Source: Polaribacter haliotis (GTDB taxonomy: Bacteria > Bacteroidota > Bacteroidia > Flavobacteriales > Flavobacteriaceae). Taken from it: a DNA stretch of 64,000 bases. Under the pieces are notes generated by a model. The model saw nothing but the letters and a program-made list of their open reading frames with translations. It did not search any database and was not told the origin of the DNA. Below, piece by piece: positions 20,201 through 29,037 of the stretch (position 1 is the stretch's first letter; the number at the start of each line of letters is the position of its first letter). A program made the position numbers and the translations under genes. The stretch spans positions 955,501 to 1,019,500 of the forward strand of contig NZ_CP061813.1 in the NCBI RefSeq assembly GCF_014784055.1. The letters are read 5' to 3'.

Positions 20201-21586
20201 ATGATAAAAAAAATACTCTACATATTATTAATTTCTGTAACTTTTATTGGTTGTACAGATAGCAATAAAAATGAGCAAACGTTTTTTGGTGGTAAGATTA
20301 TTAACCCAAAATCGAGACAGGTTATTTTGTATGCTATGGATAAAGTTATTGATACTTTATATTTAGATTCTAGAAATAAATTTATAAAAGATTATAAAAA
20401 TTTGAATGAAGGTTTGTATTATTTTGTTCATGGTATCGAAAACCAGTACATATACTTAGAACCTAATGATAGCTTAATGCTACGTTTAAATACCTGGGAT
20501 TTTGACGAATCCTTAGTTTTTACTGGTAAGGGTGCAGAAAGAAACAATATTTTAATTGACTGTTTTTTAGAAGATGAAAATGATAATCGCTTCTTTTACA
20601 GCTTAAATAAATTACAACCCACAGATTATAAGAGGAAAATTGATTCTGTTTTAAATCAGAAATTAATAACTTACCAAACTTATGTAGAGGAGCATCCAAA
20701 TGAAACTGATGGATTTTTAAAAGTATTAAAAACAGCATTAACCTTTCCAATATACTCGCGTTTAGAAAGATATCCTACAGAACATTTAAAACACAAAGGT
20801 TTAAAAGATTTCCCAAAAGTAGATGCAACTTTTTACGATTATAGAACTAAAATTGATTTGAATAACGACTCCTTAATGTACTATACCCCTTATGCATCTT
20901 ATATTAGAAATTATTTATATAACTACACGTTTTCTCTAGGTCACAAGCCTATGAAACATAATTATTCTTCTAAATTTACAGTAGATTTATTAAAGACCAT
21001 AAATAGTAAAATTAATTCTAAGGAATCTAAAAACGCATTTTTAAAAAGAACTGTTTTAGACCATTTTTATAACAAATCTAGCTGCGATATTAATAAAGAA
21101 GCATTTGCTGTATTCGCTAAATTCTCTACAAATAAAAAAGACAAAGAGATTATAGAAAAACTTTTGGAAGATAGTAATAAATTTAGTGGAGGAGATAAAT
21201 TAGAAGGGTTTACAATTTTCGATTTTACAAAGCACCCAATTAAAATTGAAGAAATTGTAAAAAATAAAAGCAGTGTTTTATTCTTTTGGAATCCAGAACA
21301 TGCTTCAGAAGACTATATAGCATCAAGAATTAAACATTTTAAAAATAATTTTCCTAAACTACAGTTTCTAATTGTAAAAATCGATGGAAATGATAAAGAC
21401 AGAATTGAAAAACTAGATATAAAAGAACAATACTATATAAACGAATCTAGCACTGCAAATTCTTTCTTAACTAGTAAAATGCCAAGAACAATTCTTATCA
21501 ATAAACAAGGGATAATTAAAAATGGATTTGCTTCAATTTCTTCACCAAAAATCTACAATCAATTGAAGGAATTGAATAAAAATTAA
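20201..21586 (+). CDS. Lipoprotein with C-terminal thioredoxin-like fold lacking CxxC
   Basis: A 461-residue lipoprotein: the signal ends at FIGC, with lipidated Cys18. Residues ~25-110 have the DUF4369-like beta-sandwich look (LYAMDKVIDTLYLDSRNKF) that precedes thioredoxin domains in Bacteroidota TlpA relatives. The C-terminal ~130 residues follow the thioredoxin pattern (SVLFFWNPEH, later LQFLIVKIDG, then MPRTILINKQGII with a cis-Pro-like position). The usual WCxxC is replaced by WNPEHASE, so it cannot act as a dithiol oxidoreductase. TACATTTG at 20171-20178 is a possible -7 element. It stands alone between the ABC-F gene and deaD. Confidence 0.7.
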   Translation: MIKKILYILLISVTFIGCTDSNKNEQTFFGGKIINPKSRQVILYAMDKVIDTLYLDSRNKFIKDYKNLNEGLYYFVHGIENQYIYLEPNDSLMLRLNTWDFDESLVFTGKGAERNNILIDCFLEDENDNRFFYSLNKLQPTDYKRKIDSVLNQKLITYQTYVEEHPNETDGFLKVLKTALTFPIYSRLERYPTEHLKHKGLKDFPKVDATFYDYRTKIDLNNDSLMYYTPYASYIRNYLYNYTFSLGHKPMKHNYSSKFTVDLLKTINSKINSKESKNAFLKRTVLDHFYNKSSCDINKEAFAVFAKFSTNKKDKEIIEKLLEDSNKFSGGDKLEGFTIFDFTKHPIKIEEIVKNKSSVLFFWNPEHASEDYIASRIKHFKNNFPKLQFLIVKIDGNDKDRIEKLDIKEQYYINESSTANSFLTSKMPRTILINKQGIIKNGFASISSPKIYNQLKELNKN

Positions 21587-21602
21587 TAAAACAACTAAAA
21601 AA

Positions 21603-21632
21603 TTGCCATTAATTTAATTTGGTGTACCTTTG
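21603..21632 (+). promoter_or_regulatory. deaD promoter
   Basis: TTG (21603-21605), a 19-base spacer and TACCTTTG (21625-21632), a close match to the Bacteroidota consensus. It predicts an untranslated leader of about 90 bases. Confidence 0.65.
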
Positions 21633-21638
21633 CACGTT

Positions 21639-21729
21639 TTTAATTTTGAAATTTTTCAATAAAAAAACAAGTCGAAAATTATAATTTGATTTGCAGGTGG
21701 GCGTTCTGTGAATCTACAAAAATCACAGT
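21639..21729 (+). promoter_or_regulatory. Long deaD 5' leader with hairpin against the start codon
   Basis: About 90 untranslated bases. The first part is A/T only; the second holds the unusually G-rich GCAGGTGGGCGTTC, and CTGTGA (21706-21711) can pair with TCACAG (21723-21728), ending one base before the ATG. Long structured leaders are known for cold-shock RNA helicase mRNAs in other bacteria; here the role is inferred. Confidence 0.4.
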
Positions 21730-23544
21730 ATGTCAACATTTTTAGAATTAGGCCTAAAAGAGCCTATCAACAAAGCATTAACAGATTTAGGTTATGAAAA
21801 ACCAACTGTTATTCAAGAAAAAGCAATTCCACAAATTATTTCATCTACAACCGATTTAAAAGCATTTGCACAAACAGGTACAGGTAAAACTGCTGCTTTT
21901 AGTTTACCAATATTAGAGCTTTTAGATGAGAGTAACAGCAATGTTCAAGCAATTATTTTATCTCCAACTAGAGAACTTGCAGTTCAAATTGGTAATAATA
22001 TTAAAGACTTCTGTAAATACTTACCAAAAGTTAAAGTAACAACTGTTTATGGTGGTTCTAGTATGGAAGAGCAAATTAGATCTTTAAAAAGAGGTTCTCA
22101 AATTGTGGTTGGAACTCCAGGTAGAACCGTAGATTTAATTAATAGAAGAGCTTTAAAATTAGGAAACGTTCAATGGTTAGTCTTAGACGAAGCAGATGAA
22201 ATGTTAAATATGGGGTTTAAAGACGAACTAGATAAAGTCTTAGAGGCAACTCCAGAAACAAAACAAACTTTATTATTTTCTGCAACATTCCCAAAAGAAG
22301 TGGAATCTATTGCAAGAAATTATATGACAAAACCAGTTGAAATTACTTCTGGTGAAAAAAACCAAGGTTCAGACAATGTAAGTCACGAATATTATTCGGT
22401 TACAGAAAGAACACGTTACCCAGCTTTAAAAAGAATTGCGGATTTAAATCCAGATATTTATGCAATTATATTTTGTAGAACTCGTAGAGAAACACAAGAA
22501 GTTGCAGACAATTTAATAAAAGATGGTTACAGTGCAGATTCTTTGCATGGAGATTTATCTCAAGGACAAAGAGATTCTGTAATGGGTAAATTCAGAAAGA
22601 AAACCATACAAATCTTAGTTGCTACAGATGTTGCAGCTCGTGGATTAGATGTTACTGAATTAACACACGTTTTAAACCACAAATTACCAGATCAAATAGA
22701 AAATTACACACATAGAAGTGGTAGAACTGGTAGAGCAGGAAATAAAGGTATTTCTATTGTTTTGGTGAATGGAAAAGAAAAAGGAAAATTACGCCAAATC
22801 GAAAGAATTATAAAAAAGAAATTTGTAGAAACGAAAGTTCCTACAGGGAAAGAGATTGTTAAAAATCAATTAATGAACTTGATTGATAAGGTTCACGAAA
22901 CAGAAGTTAACGAATCTGAAATTAGCGAATTTTTACCAAGCATTTACGAGAAATTAGAAAGCTTAAATAGAGAAGAATTAATTCAAAAATTTGTTTCTTT
23001 AGAGTTTAATACGATGTTAAAGTATTACGAAAACGCTAAAGATTTAAACGATTTATCTTCAAGAGACAATTCTAGAGCGAGAGCTACAGACGACAACATG
23101 ACTCGTTTCTTCATAAATATCGGTAGAAAAGATAGTTTGAATCCTGCAAAATTAATTGGTTTAATTAACGACCAAAATATTGGAGACAAAATAGAAATTG
23201 GAGCAATTGATATTTTAGATACTTTTTCTTTCTTTGAAATTGATAAAAATTTCGAAGACAAAACATTGGAAGCTTTCTCATCAAATCAACCAGATTTTGA
23301 TGGACGATCTGTAAACGTAGAAATTACGAAAAAAGAACGTTCTGGTGGTGGAAGAAGAGGTGGTAAAAAACCTTTTGGAAAAAAAGATGGAGGTTTTGGA
23401 AGACGTAGAAGTTCAGACGGACCTTCTTCTAGAAGAAGCAGTGATAATGGTGGTGGAAGAGGAAGATCTTCAGACAGACCTGACAGAAGTTCTGGTGGAG
23501 ATAGAAAATCTGGCGGTTTTGGAAGAAAGCGTAAAGAAAGATAG
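21730..23544 (+). CDS. deaD: DEAD-box RNA helicase with DbpA-like RNA-binding domain and RG-rich tail
   Basis: A 604-residue helicase. Motif I AQTGTGKT is at residues 47-54, with PTRELA, DEAD, SAT and HRSGRTGR following in order across two RecA domains. Residues ~455-535 form a DbpA-type RNA-binding domain (TRFFINIGRKDSL, then IGAIDILDTFSFFEI). The last ~65 residues are almost only Gly, Arg, Ser, Lys and Asp, a disordered RNA-binding tail. This is the CsdA/DeaD arrangement, which unwinds RNA in ribosome assembly and mRNA decay, mostly at low temperature. A ~90-base leader and its own terminator show it is monocistronic. Confidence 0.93.
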   Translation: MSTFLELGLKEPINKALTDLGYEKPTVIQEKAIPQIISSTTDLKAFAQTGTGKTAAFSLPILELLDESNSNVQAIILSPTRELAVQIGNNIKDFCKYLPKVKVTTVYGGSSMEEQIRSLKRGSQIVVGTPGRTVDLINRRALKLGNVQWLVLDEADEMLNMGFKDELDKVLEATPETKQTLLFSATFPKEVESIARNYMTKPVEITSGEKNQGSDNVSHEYYSVTERTRYPALKRIADLNPDIYAIIFCRTRRETQEVADNLIKDGYSADSLHGDLSQGQRDSVMGKFRKKTIQILVATDVAARGLDVTELTHVLNHKLPDQIENYTHRSGRTGRAGNKGISIVLVNGKEKGKLRQIERIIKKKFVETKVPTGKEIVKNQLMNLIDKVHETEVNESEISEFLPSIYEKLESLNREELIQKFVSLEFNTMLKYYENAKDLNDLSSRDNSRARATDDNMTRFFINIGRKDSLNPAKLIGLINDQNIGDKIEIGAIDILDTFSFFEIDKNFEDKTLEAFSSNQPDFDGRSVNVEITKKERSGGGRRGGKKPFGKKDGGFGRRRSSDGPSSRRSSDNGGGRGRSSDRPDRSSGGDRKSGGFGRKRKER

Positions 23545-23570
23545 AGAATTTTAATTCTTTAAAATATACA

Positions 23571-23607
23571 AACCTCACTCCTATTTATAGGAAGTGAGGT
23601 TTTTTAT
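23571..23607 (+). terminator. deaD terminator
   Basis: AACCTCACT (23571-23579) pairs with AGTGAGGTT (23593-23601), and inner CCTA pairs with TAGG with a one-base bulge. A T run follows. Confidence 0.85.
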
Positions 23608-23654
23608 TTTTTATAACTTATTGAAAGATAATTTTTGAAGAAATTTTCGCCACA

Positions 23655-23763
23655 AATTCACGAATGAAAAAGTTGAGAGCAGGAAATTGGAAGTTGGAAG
23701 TTGGAAGTTAGAAGTTAGAAGTTAGAAGTTAGAAGTAAAATTCGTGAATTCGTGAATTCGTGA
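23655..23763. repeat. Short tandem arrays: seven GAAGTTR heptamers and three ATTCGTGA octamers
   Basis: Seven 7-base units occupy 23687-23735 (three TTGGAAG, then four TTAGAAG), directly followed by three ATTCGTGA units at 23740-23763. AATTCACGAAT at 23655-23665 is the reverse complement of the octamer array, so the whole block can fold back with the heptamers in the loop. It lies between convergent genes and encodes nothing. Confidence 0.85.
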
Positions 23764-23827
23764 AATTGATATCTAAACCTCAAACTTTCTAAAGTCTTAA
23801 TTCTTACAACTTAAAACACAAACTACT

Positions 23828-24052
23828 TTATTCGTATTGTTTCATTTCTTCATCATAAAAAGCACCAGCTTTATCCATTAAATCGGCTAATTCTGTAGCA
23901 ATATCTTCTTCATTTTCTCCTGTTAAATCTTCGAACCACTCGATTTCATCATCTTTTAAATTGATTACAAAACGAGGAAACTCTGTGTGTAAAACAAAAA
24001 TATCTTCAGGAAAATTACTGTTATCTGCTAATAAAAATTTTGGTAAATTCAT
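23828..24052 (-). CDS. Small acidic conserved protein
   Basis: A 74-residue soluble protein with a strongly acidic second half (DDEIEWFEDL, ENEEDIATELADLMDKA). It begins MNLPKFLLADNSNFPEDIFVLHTEFPRF; the pattern of a short beta-rich N-terminus and an acidic helix is coding-like, and the frame is open and well formed. I believe it is a conserved flavobacterial hypothetical, but no function can be named. It is 38 bases downstream of the MATE gene on the same strand and probably shares its transcript. Confidence 0.65.
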   Translation of the reverse strand: MNLPKFLLADNSNFPEDIFVLHTEFPRFVINLKDDEIEWFEDLTGENEEDIATELADLMDKAGAFYDEEMKQYE

Positions 24053-24090
24053 TTTATATATTTTTTAGCAAGGGCTTAAACCCCTTGTTG

Positions 24091-25488
24091 TTAAGTTTGT
24101 ATTTTTTGTTGGAGCTCTTTTTCTTTTATCAACTTTAAAGTTAAGGAATTAAATCTGATAAATAATAAAATCGAAGCTGTTGTTAAACCCGCTAATAAAC
24201 CCAACCAGATTCCAAAACTTCCATACATTTCTTCTTTTCCTAAAAAATAAGAAACTGGAAACCCCACAATCCAATAAGATATAAAAGTTAAAATGGTTGG
24301 TATTTTAACGTCTTGCAAACCACGTAATGCCCCTAAAACTACTACTTGAATACTATCAGATATTTGAAAAAATGCGGCTGCTAATAACAATTTAGAGGCG
24401 ATTGATAAAACATCCATATTATCCACATAGTTTTCAGCATCACTTAAATCTACATAAATATTAGGTAAACTTTTATGGAAAATAAAGAATATTAAAGCAA
24501 AGAAAATAGCCAATAAAGTCCCAAGGAAAAAAAGTGAAAATGCAATTCTGCGTAATTCTTTAAAATTCTGTAATCCTTTTTGGTTTCCAACGCGAATCAT
24601 AGAAGCAACACTTAAACCCATTGCCACCATAAAAGTCATAGAAGATAAATTTAATGCGATTTGATTTGCAGCTTGCGGATTCTTTCCCAGTAAACCACTC
24701 AACCAAATTGCAGCTGTAAAAATAGCAACTTCAAAAAACATTTGCATCGCACTTAAAGAACCTAAATTTATAATTCTTTTAATCATTAAAGTATCTAAAA
24801 CAAAGAATTTAATATCCTTAACAATACGTCCAGAACGTTCTTTAAAACGTAAAACCAACCACAAATAAATAACCATAATTATTCTAGAAACTAAGGTTCC
24901 ATAAGCAGCTCCAACAATACCCATTTCAGGGAAACCAAACTTTCCAAAAATTAAAACATAGTTTAAAATTACGTTTATAATATTTGCTAAAAGCGTTGCA
25001 TACATTGGATATTTAGTCATAGACATTCCATCACTAAACTGTTTAATTGCTTGAAAAATTATTAATGGAATCAACGAAAAAGCAACTAAATCTAAATACG
25101 GAATTGCCAAAGCAACCACTTCCTCTGGTTGCTGCATTAAATACATTAAAGGTTTTGAAAAGAAAACAACTAAAAACATTAAAACACCTAAAACAGTACA
25201 TAAAAAAAGTCCGTGTTTGTAGGTAGATCTTGCTTGTTGTAAGTTATTAGACGAATCTGCTTCTGCAATTAATGGTGTAATTGCTGTGGAAAATCCAATT
25301 CCGATAGACATTGCAATAAACATAAAACTATTTCCAAGAGAAACTGCTGCCAATTCTGCAGTTCCTATTTGGCCGACCATAATATTATCTATAAAACTGA
25401 CAAATGTGTGCCCCAACATACCTAACATTACAGGTGCTGCAAGTTTCCAATTGTATTTAAACTCAGATGTATATTGAGAAATATTCAA
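24091..25488 (-). CDS. MATE family efflux transporter
   Basis: About 465 residues with twelve predicted membrane helices in two similar halves, the NorM/DinF type. The start of TM1 (KLAAPVMLGMLGHTFVSFIDNIMVGQIGTAELAAVSLGNS) has the usual MATE features: a Pro in TM1, then a D-x-x-MVG motif. I prefer a TTG start at 25488, giving LNISQYTSEFKYNWKLA; the longer frame to an ATG at 25548 adds a basic, non-homologous-looking 20-residue stretch. These pumps expel cationic drugs or metabolites with Na+ or H+; the substrate is unknown. It diverges from tpx. Confidence 0.88.
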   Translation of the reverse strand: MNISQYTSEFKYNWKLAAPVMLGMLGHTFVSFIDNIMVGQIGTAELAAVSLGNSFMFIAMSIGIGFSTAITPLIAEADSSNNLQQARSTYKHGLFLCTVLGVLMFLVVFFSKPLMYLMQQPEEVVALAIPYLDLVAFSLIPLIIFQAIKQFSDGMSMTKYPMYATLLANIINVILNYVLIFGKFGFPEMGIVGAAYGTLVSRIIMVIYLWLVLRFKERSGRIVKDIKFFVLDTLMIKRIINLGSLSAMQMFFEVAIFTAAIWLSGLLGKNPQAANQIALNLSSMTFMVAMGLSVASMIRVGNQKGLQNFKELRRIAFSLFFLGTLLAIFFALIFFIFHKSLPNIYVDLSDAENYVDNMDVLSIASKLLLAAAFFQISDSIQVVVLGALRGLQDVKIPTILTFISYWIVGFPVSYFLGKEEMYGSFGIWLGLLAGLTTASILLFIRFNSLTLKLIKEKELQQKIQT

Positions 25489-25563
25489 TTTTCGATAATT
25501 TTTTGGACTGCGAAGATACGTATTACACAAAGATTTTCTATATAACAACTTCCGTAATTTTGA

Positions 25564-25595
25564 TTGAATAATTACAATAAAAATGGTTATTTTTG
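25564..25595 (+). promoter_or_regulatory. tpx promoter
   Basis: TTG (25564-25566), a 21-base spacer and TATTTTTG (25588-25595). The start would lie about 15 bases before the tpx ATG at 25617, which argues against the upstream in-frame TTG at 25593 as start. Confidence 0.6.
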
Positions 25596-25616
25596 AAAAA
25601 AATAAAAATTATAAAA

Positions 25617-26114
25617 ATGGCAGATATCACATTAAAAGGAAACGCAATAAATACAATCGGAAATTTACCTAAAGTTGGAGAAACAGCTCCAGATTTTAGT
25701 TTAACTACTGTTGAATTAGGACATAAAAAATTATCAGATTTTGCAGGAAAGAATATTATATTAAACATTTTTCCATCTGTAGACACTGGAACTTGTGCAA
25801 CTTCTGTTCGTGAATTTAATAAAAAAGCTGCGAATTTAGAGAATACTGTGGTTTTATGTATTTCTAAAGATTTACCATTTGCACAAGCCCGTTTTTGTGG
25901 TGCAGAAGGAATTGATAATGTAGAAATGTTATCTGATTTTGCAACTGGAGATTTTGGAAAAAAATACCAATTAGAAATCGAAAACGGACCATTAGCTCAT
26001 TTACATTCTAGAGCTGTTGTTATTGTTGATAAAAACGGAAAAGTAGCATACACAGAACAAGTTTCTGAAATTGTAGACGAACCAAATTATAAGGCTGCAT
26101 TAAAGGCTATTTAA
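25617..26114 (+). CDS. tpx: Thiol peroxidase (2-Cys atypical peroxiredoxin)
   Basis: 165 residues from the ATG at 25617 (MADITLKGNAIN). The peroxidatic Cys60 lies in DTGTCATSVREFN and the resolving Cys94 in ARFCGAEG, almost exactly the E. coli Tpx positions (61 and 95). It reduces lipid and alkyl hydroperoxides with thioredoxin as donor, in the periplasm or cytoplasm; no signal peptide is seen here. It heads a tightly packed run with dgkA (four bases on) and ftsK. Confidence 0.95.
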   Translation: MADITLKGNAINTIGNLPKVGETAPDFSLTTVELGHKKLSDFAGKNIILNIFPSVDTGTCATSVREFNKKAANLENTVVLCISKDLPFAQARFCGAEGIDNVEMLSDFATGDFGKKYQLEIENGPLAHLHSRAVVIVDKNGKVAYTEQVSEIVDEPNYKAALKAI

Positions 26115-26118
26115 TTTT

Positions 26119-26499
26119 ATGAAGAATCCGAATGATGGTTTTCTTAGAGGTAGACTGCGAAGTTTAAAATTTGCTTTTAGAGGTGTTTGGCGACTTATTA
26201 CTAAAGAAGACAGTATAAAAGCACAACTTTGTGTTGCTGTTTTTGCGACTGTTTTAGGCGTCTATTTTAATATTTCTAATACAGAATGGATGTTGCAATT
26301 TATTGTAATAGGACTCGTTTTAGTTGCTGAAGCTGTTAATACAGCCATTGAAGAAGTTGCGGATTTTATTCATCCAGATTTTCATGTAAAAATTGGTTTA
26401 ATTAAAGACATTGCTGCAGGTGCACCAACATTTGCTGCTATTATTTCTTTAATAATAGCGGGTTTTATCTACATACCAAAAATCAATTTATTATTTTAG
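26119..26499 (+). CDS. dgkA: Diacylglycerol kinase-type membrane enzyme
   Basis: A 126-residue membrane protein with three helices after an amphipathic N-terminus (RLRSLKFAFRGVWRLITKEDSIKAQL). The motif EAVNTAIEEVADF (~residues 73-85) is the active-site signature of the DgkA/UndK family, which phosphorylates diacylglycerol or undecaprenol at the inner membrane. Gram-negative members normally act on diacylglycerol, but many Bacteroidota members have not been tested, so undecaprenol is possible. It sits between tpx and ftsK. Confidence 0.92.
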   Translation: MKNPNDGFLRGRLRSLKFAFRGVWRLITKEDSIKAQLCVAVFATVLGVYFNISNTEWMLQFIVIGLVLVAEAVNTAIEEVADFIHPDFHVKIGLIKDIAAGAPTFAAIISLIIAGFIYIPKINLLF

Positions 26500-26538
26500 C
26501 AACACCCCGTAAAAATACTTTAAATTATTAAATACTTA

Positions 26539-29007
26539 ATGGCAAAAAGAAAACCAAGCACAAAAAAAATAATGCCTACTACTGAGAAAAAATCATCAGT
26601 TTTTGCATTTTTAAAAACAAAACAAACTCAAACTATTCTTGGGTTTTTCTTGTTATTCTTTGCGCTATTTTTGTCTATTGCTTTTATTTCTTTTTTCTTT
26701 AATTGGCAAGAAGACCAAAGTACACTTGCTAAACTAGGAGATAAAACTGTAAAAAGCAGTAATTTATTAGGTAAAATTGGCGCTAATTTAAGTCACTTTT
26801 TTATTTATAAGGGTTTTGGTATTGGGGCATTTGTAATCGCTTTTCAAATTTTTATTACTGGGTTGTATGTTTTATTCCAAAGAAAACTCTCTAAAATTGT
26901 TATTTCTTGGAACTGGGCTTTAATTGCAATGTTATGGCTTTCTGTAACTTTAGGCTTTGTTGGAGATCGATTTGCTTTATTATCTGGAACTATTGGTTTT
27001 GAAATAAACGGATTCTTACAAGCATTTCTAGGAAAAACAGGACTTATTATCATCTTAGCATTCGCATTTGTAATTTATTTAGTTTTAAAATATAAATTAA
27101 CTTTCGATTTATTTCTTGAAAGATTAAAACAAAAAAGAGCAGAAAGAGAACAAAAAGAATTAGAAGAAATTGAGTATGATGCCATGGATAAGGCTTTTAA
27201 TGAATCTAGTGATGAAGATTCAAAAAATAATCAATCAACTTCAGATAAAAAAGAAAAATCGGAATTTGAACTTTCTGTAGAAAACTTAAAACCAACAATT
27301 TCTAAACATTCGGATGTTGGTACAAAAAAAGAAGGACTTTCTTTACAAGTAACAAAAAACGAAGAAATATTAGAGCCGGTTTTAAAAACAACTATTTCAA
27401 ATATTGAAGAGGAAAAAGAAGTAGAAATTGATGTTGAAACTGTTGAAGAAGAAGAACACGAAACAGAAAATTTATCAGACAAATTAGTAAAAGATTTTGG
27501 TGAATTCGACCCAACTTTAGAATTATCGAACTTTAAGTTTCCTACTTTTAATCTTTTAAAACAATACAACGAAACTATTTCTATTGATCCTGAAGAACTA
27601 GAGGCAAATAAAGATAGAATTGTAGAAACTTTAAAAAACTACAAAATTGGTATAGCAGAAATTAAAGCAACTGTTGGGCCCACAATTACTTTATACGAAA
27701 TTGTACCTGATGCAGGAATTAGAATTTCGAAAATTAAAAATTTAGAAGACGATATTGCTTTGTCTTTATCTGCGTTAGGAATTCGAATTATCGCACCAAT
27801 TCCCGGAAAAGGAACTATAGGTATAGAAGTTCCAAATAAAAAATCGACAATAGTTTCCATGCATTCTGTAATTTCTTCTAAGAAATTTCAAGATTCGCCA
27901 ATGGAATTGCCAATTGCTTTGGGTAAAACCATTTCTAACGAAACTTTTGTTGTGGATTTGGCAAAAATGCCTCACCTTTTAATGGCTGGAGCAACAGGAC
28001 AAGGGAAATCTGTTGGTTTAAATGCAGTGTTAACTTCACTTTTATATAAAAAACACCCTGCTGAAGTAAAGTTTATTTTAGTAGATCCTAAAAAGGTAGA
28101 ATTAACGTTATTCAACAAAATTGAGCGACATTATTTGGCAAAATTACCAGATGTAGAAGAAGCGATTATTACAGATACTACCAAAGTTGTGCACACATTA
28201 AATTCTTTGTGCATAGAAATGGACAATCGTTACGATTTGCTAAAAGCGGCAATGGTTCGTAATATTAAAGAATACAATACCAAGTTCAAATCAAGAAAAT
28301 TAAATCCTAATGATGGTCATCAATTTTTACCTTATATTGTTTTGGTTATTGATGAATTTGCAGATTTAATAATGACTGCTGGAAAAGAAGTAGAGACTCC
28401 AATTGCAAGGTTGGCACAGCTTGCAAGAGCTATTGGAATTCATTTAATTGTAGCCACACAAAGACCTTCTGTAAATGTTATTACAGGTATTATTAAAGCG
28501 AATTTCCCTGCAAGAATTGCGTTTAGAGTAACTTCTAAAATAGATTCTAGAACCATTTTAGATGCTGGTGGAGCAGACCAATTAATTGGTAGAGGAGATT
28601 TATTATACACAGCTGGAAACGATATTAACAGAATACAATGTGCTTTTGTAGATACTCCAGAAGTTGAAAAAATAACTGATTTTATAGGTTCTCAAAAAGC
28701 ATATCCAGAAGCGTACTTACTTCCAGAATATGTTGGAGAAGAAAGTGGCACAAGTATTGATATTGATATCTCTGAAAGAGACAAACTCTTTAAAGATGCA
28801 GCAGAAATTATTGTTACAGCACAACAAGGTTCTGCATCACTTTTACAAAGGAAATTAAAATTAGGTTATAATAGAGCTGGAAGATTAATAGATCAACTAG
28901 AAGCAGCTGGTATTGTTGGAGGCTTTGAAGGAAGCAAAGCAAGACAAGTTTTAGTTACAGATTTAGTTGCTTTAGATGAACTTTTAGCAAACGAAAAAAA
29001 CGTATAA
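26539..29007 (+). CDS. ftsK: DNA translocase FtsK/SpoIIIE
   Basis: An 822-residue FtsK. Four membrane helices lie within residues ~30-195, and an acidic linker (~200-320) is short compared with E. coli. The alpha/beta motor follows, with Walker A GATGQGKS near residue 483-491 and Walker B VLVIDEFADLI. A C-terminal winged-helix gamma domain (~755-822, SLLQRKLKLGYNRAGRLIDQLE) reads KOPS-like polar sequences. It pumps chromosome termini through the division septum and activates XerCD at dif. The next gene encodes a LolA-like protein 30 bases on. Confidence 0.97.
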   Translation: MAKRKPSTKKIMPTTEKKSSVFAFLKTKQTQTILGFFLLFFALFLSIAFISFFFNWQEDQSTLAKLGDKTVKSSNLLGKIGANLSHFFIYKGFGIGAFVIAFQIFITGLYVLFQRKLSKIVISWNWALIAMLWLSVTLGFVGDRFALLSGTIGFEINGFLQAFLGKTGLIIILAFAFVIYLVLKYKLTFDLFLERLKQKRAEREQKELEEIEYDAMDKAFNESSDEDSKNNQSTSDKKEKSEFELSVENLKPTISKHSDVGTKKEGLSLQVTKNEEILEPVLKTTISNIEEEKEVEIDVETVEEEEHETENLSDKLVKDFGEFDPTLELSNFKFPTFNLLKQYNETISIDPEELEANKDRIVETLKNYKIGIAEIKATVGPTITLYEIVPDAGIRISKIKNLEDDIALSLSALGIRIIAPIPGKGTIGIEVPNKKSTIVSMHSVISSKKFQDSPMELPIALGKTISNETFVVDLAKMPHLLMAGATGQGKSVGLNAVLTSLLYKKHPAEVKFILVDPKKVELTLFNKIERHYLAKLPDVEEAIITDTTKVVHTLNSLCIEMDNRYDLLKAAMVRNIKEYNTKFKSRKLNPNDGHQFLPYIVLVIDEFADLIMTAGKEVETPIARLAQLARAIGIHLIVATQRPSVNVITGIIKANFPARIAFRVTSKIDSRTILDAGGADQLIGRGDLLYTAGNDINRIQCAFVDTPEVEKITDFIGSQKAYPEAYLLPEYVGEESGTSIDIDISERDKLFKDAAEIIVTAQQGSASLLQRKLKLGYNRAGRLIDQLEAAGIVGGFEGSKARQVLVTDLVALDELLANEKNV

Positions 29008-29037
29008 ATACTTTCAAAAAGTATATAAAATTAAATT

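Noticed and set aside
23345..23554. Second frame within the RG-rich tail of deaD
   Set aside because: A by-product of the repetitive Gly/Arg codons; the composition is biased and no start context supports it.
23687..23763. CRISPR-like array
   Set aside because: Units are only 7-8 bases, directly abutting, with no spacers and no cas genes.
25538..25786. Reverse-strand open frame across the tpx promoter and 5' end
   Set aside because: It lies opposite a strongly supported gene and has no coding features of its own.
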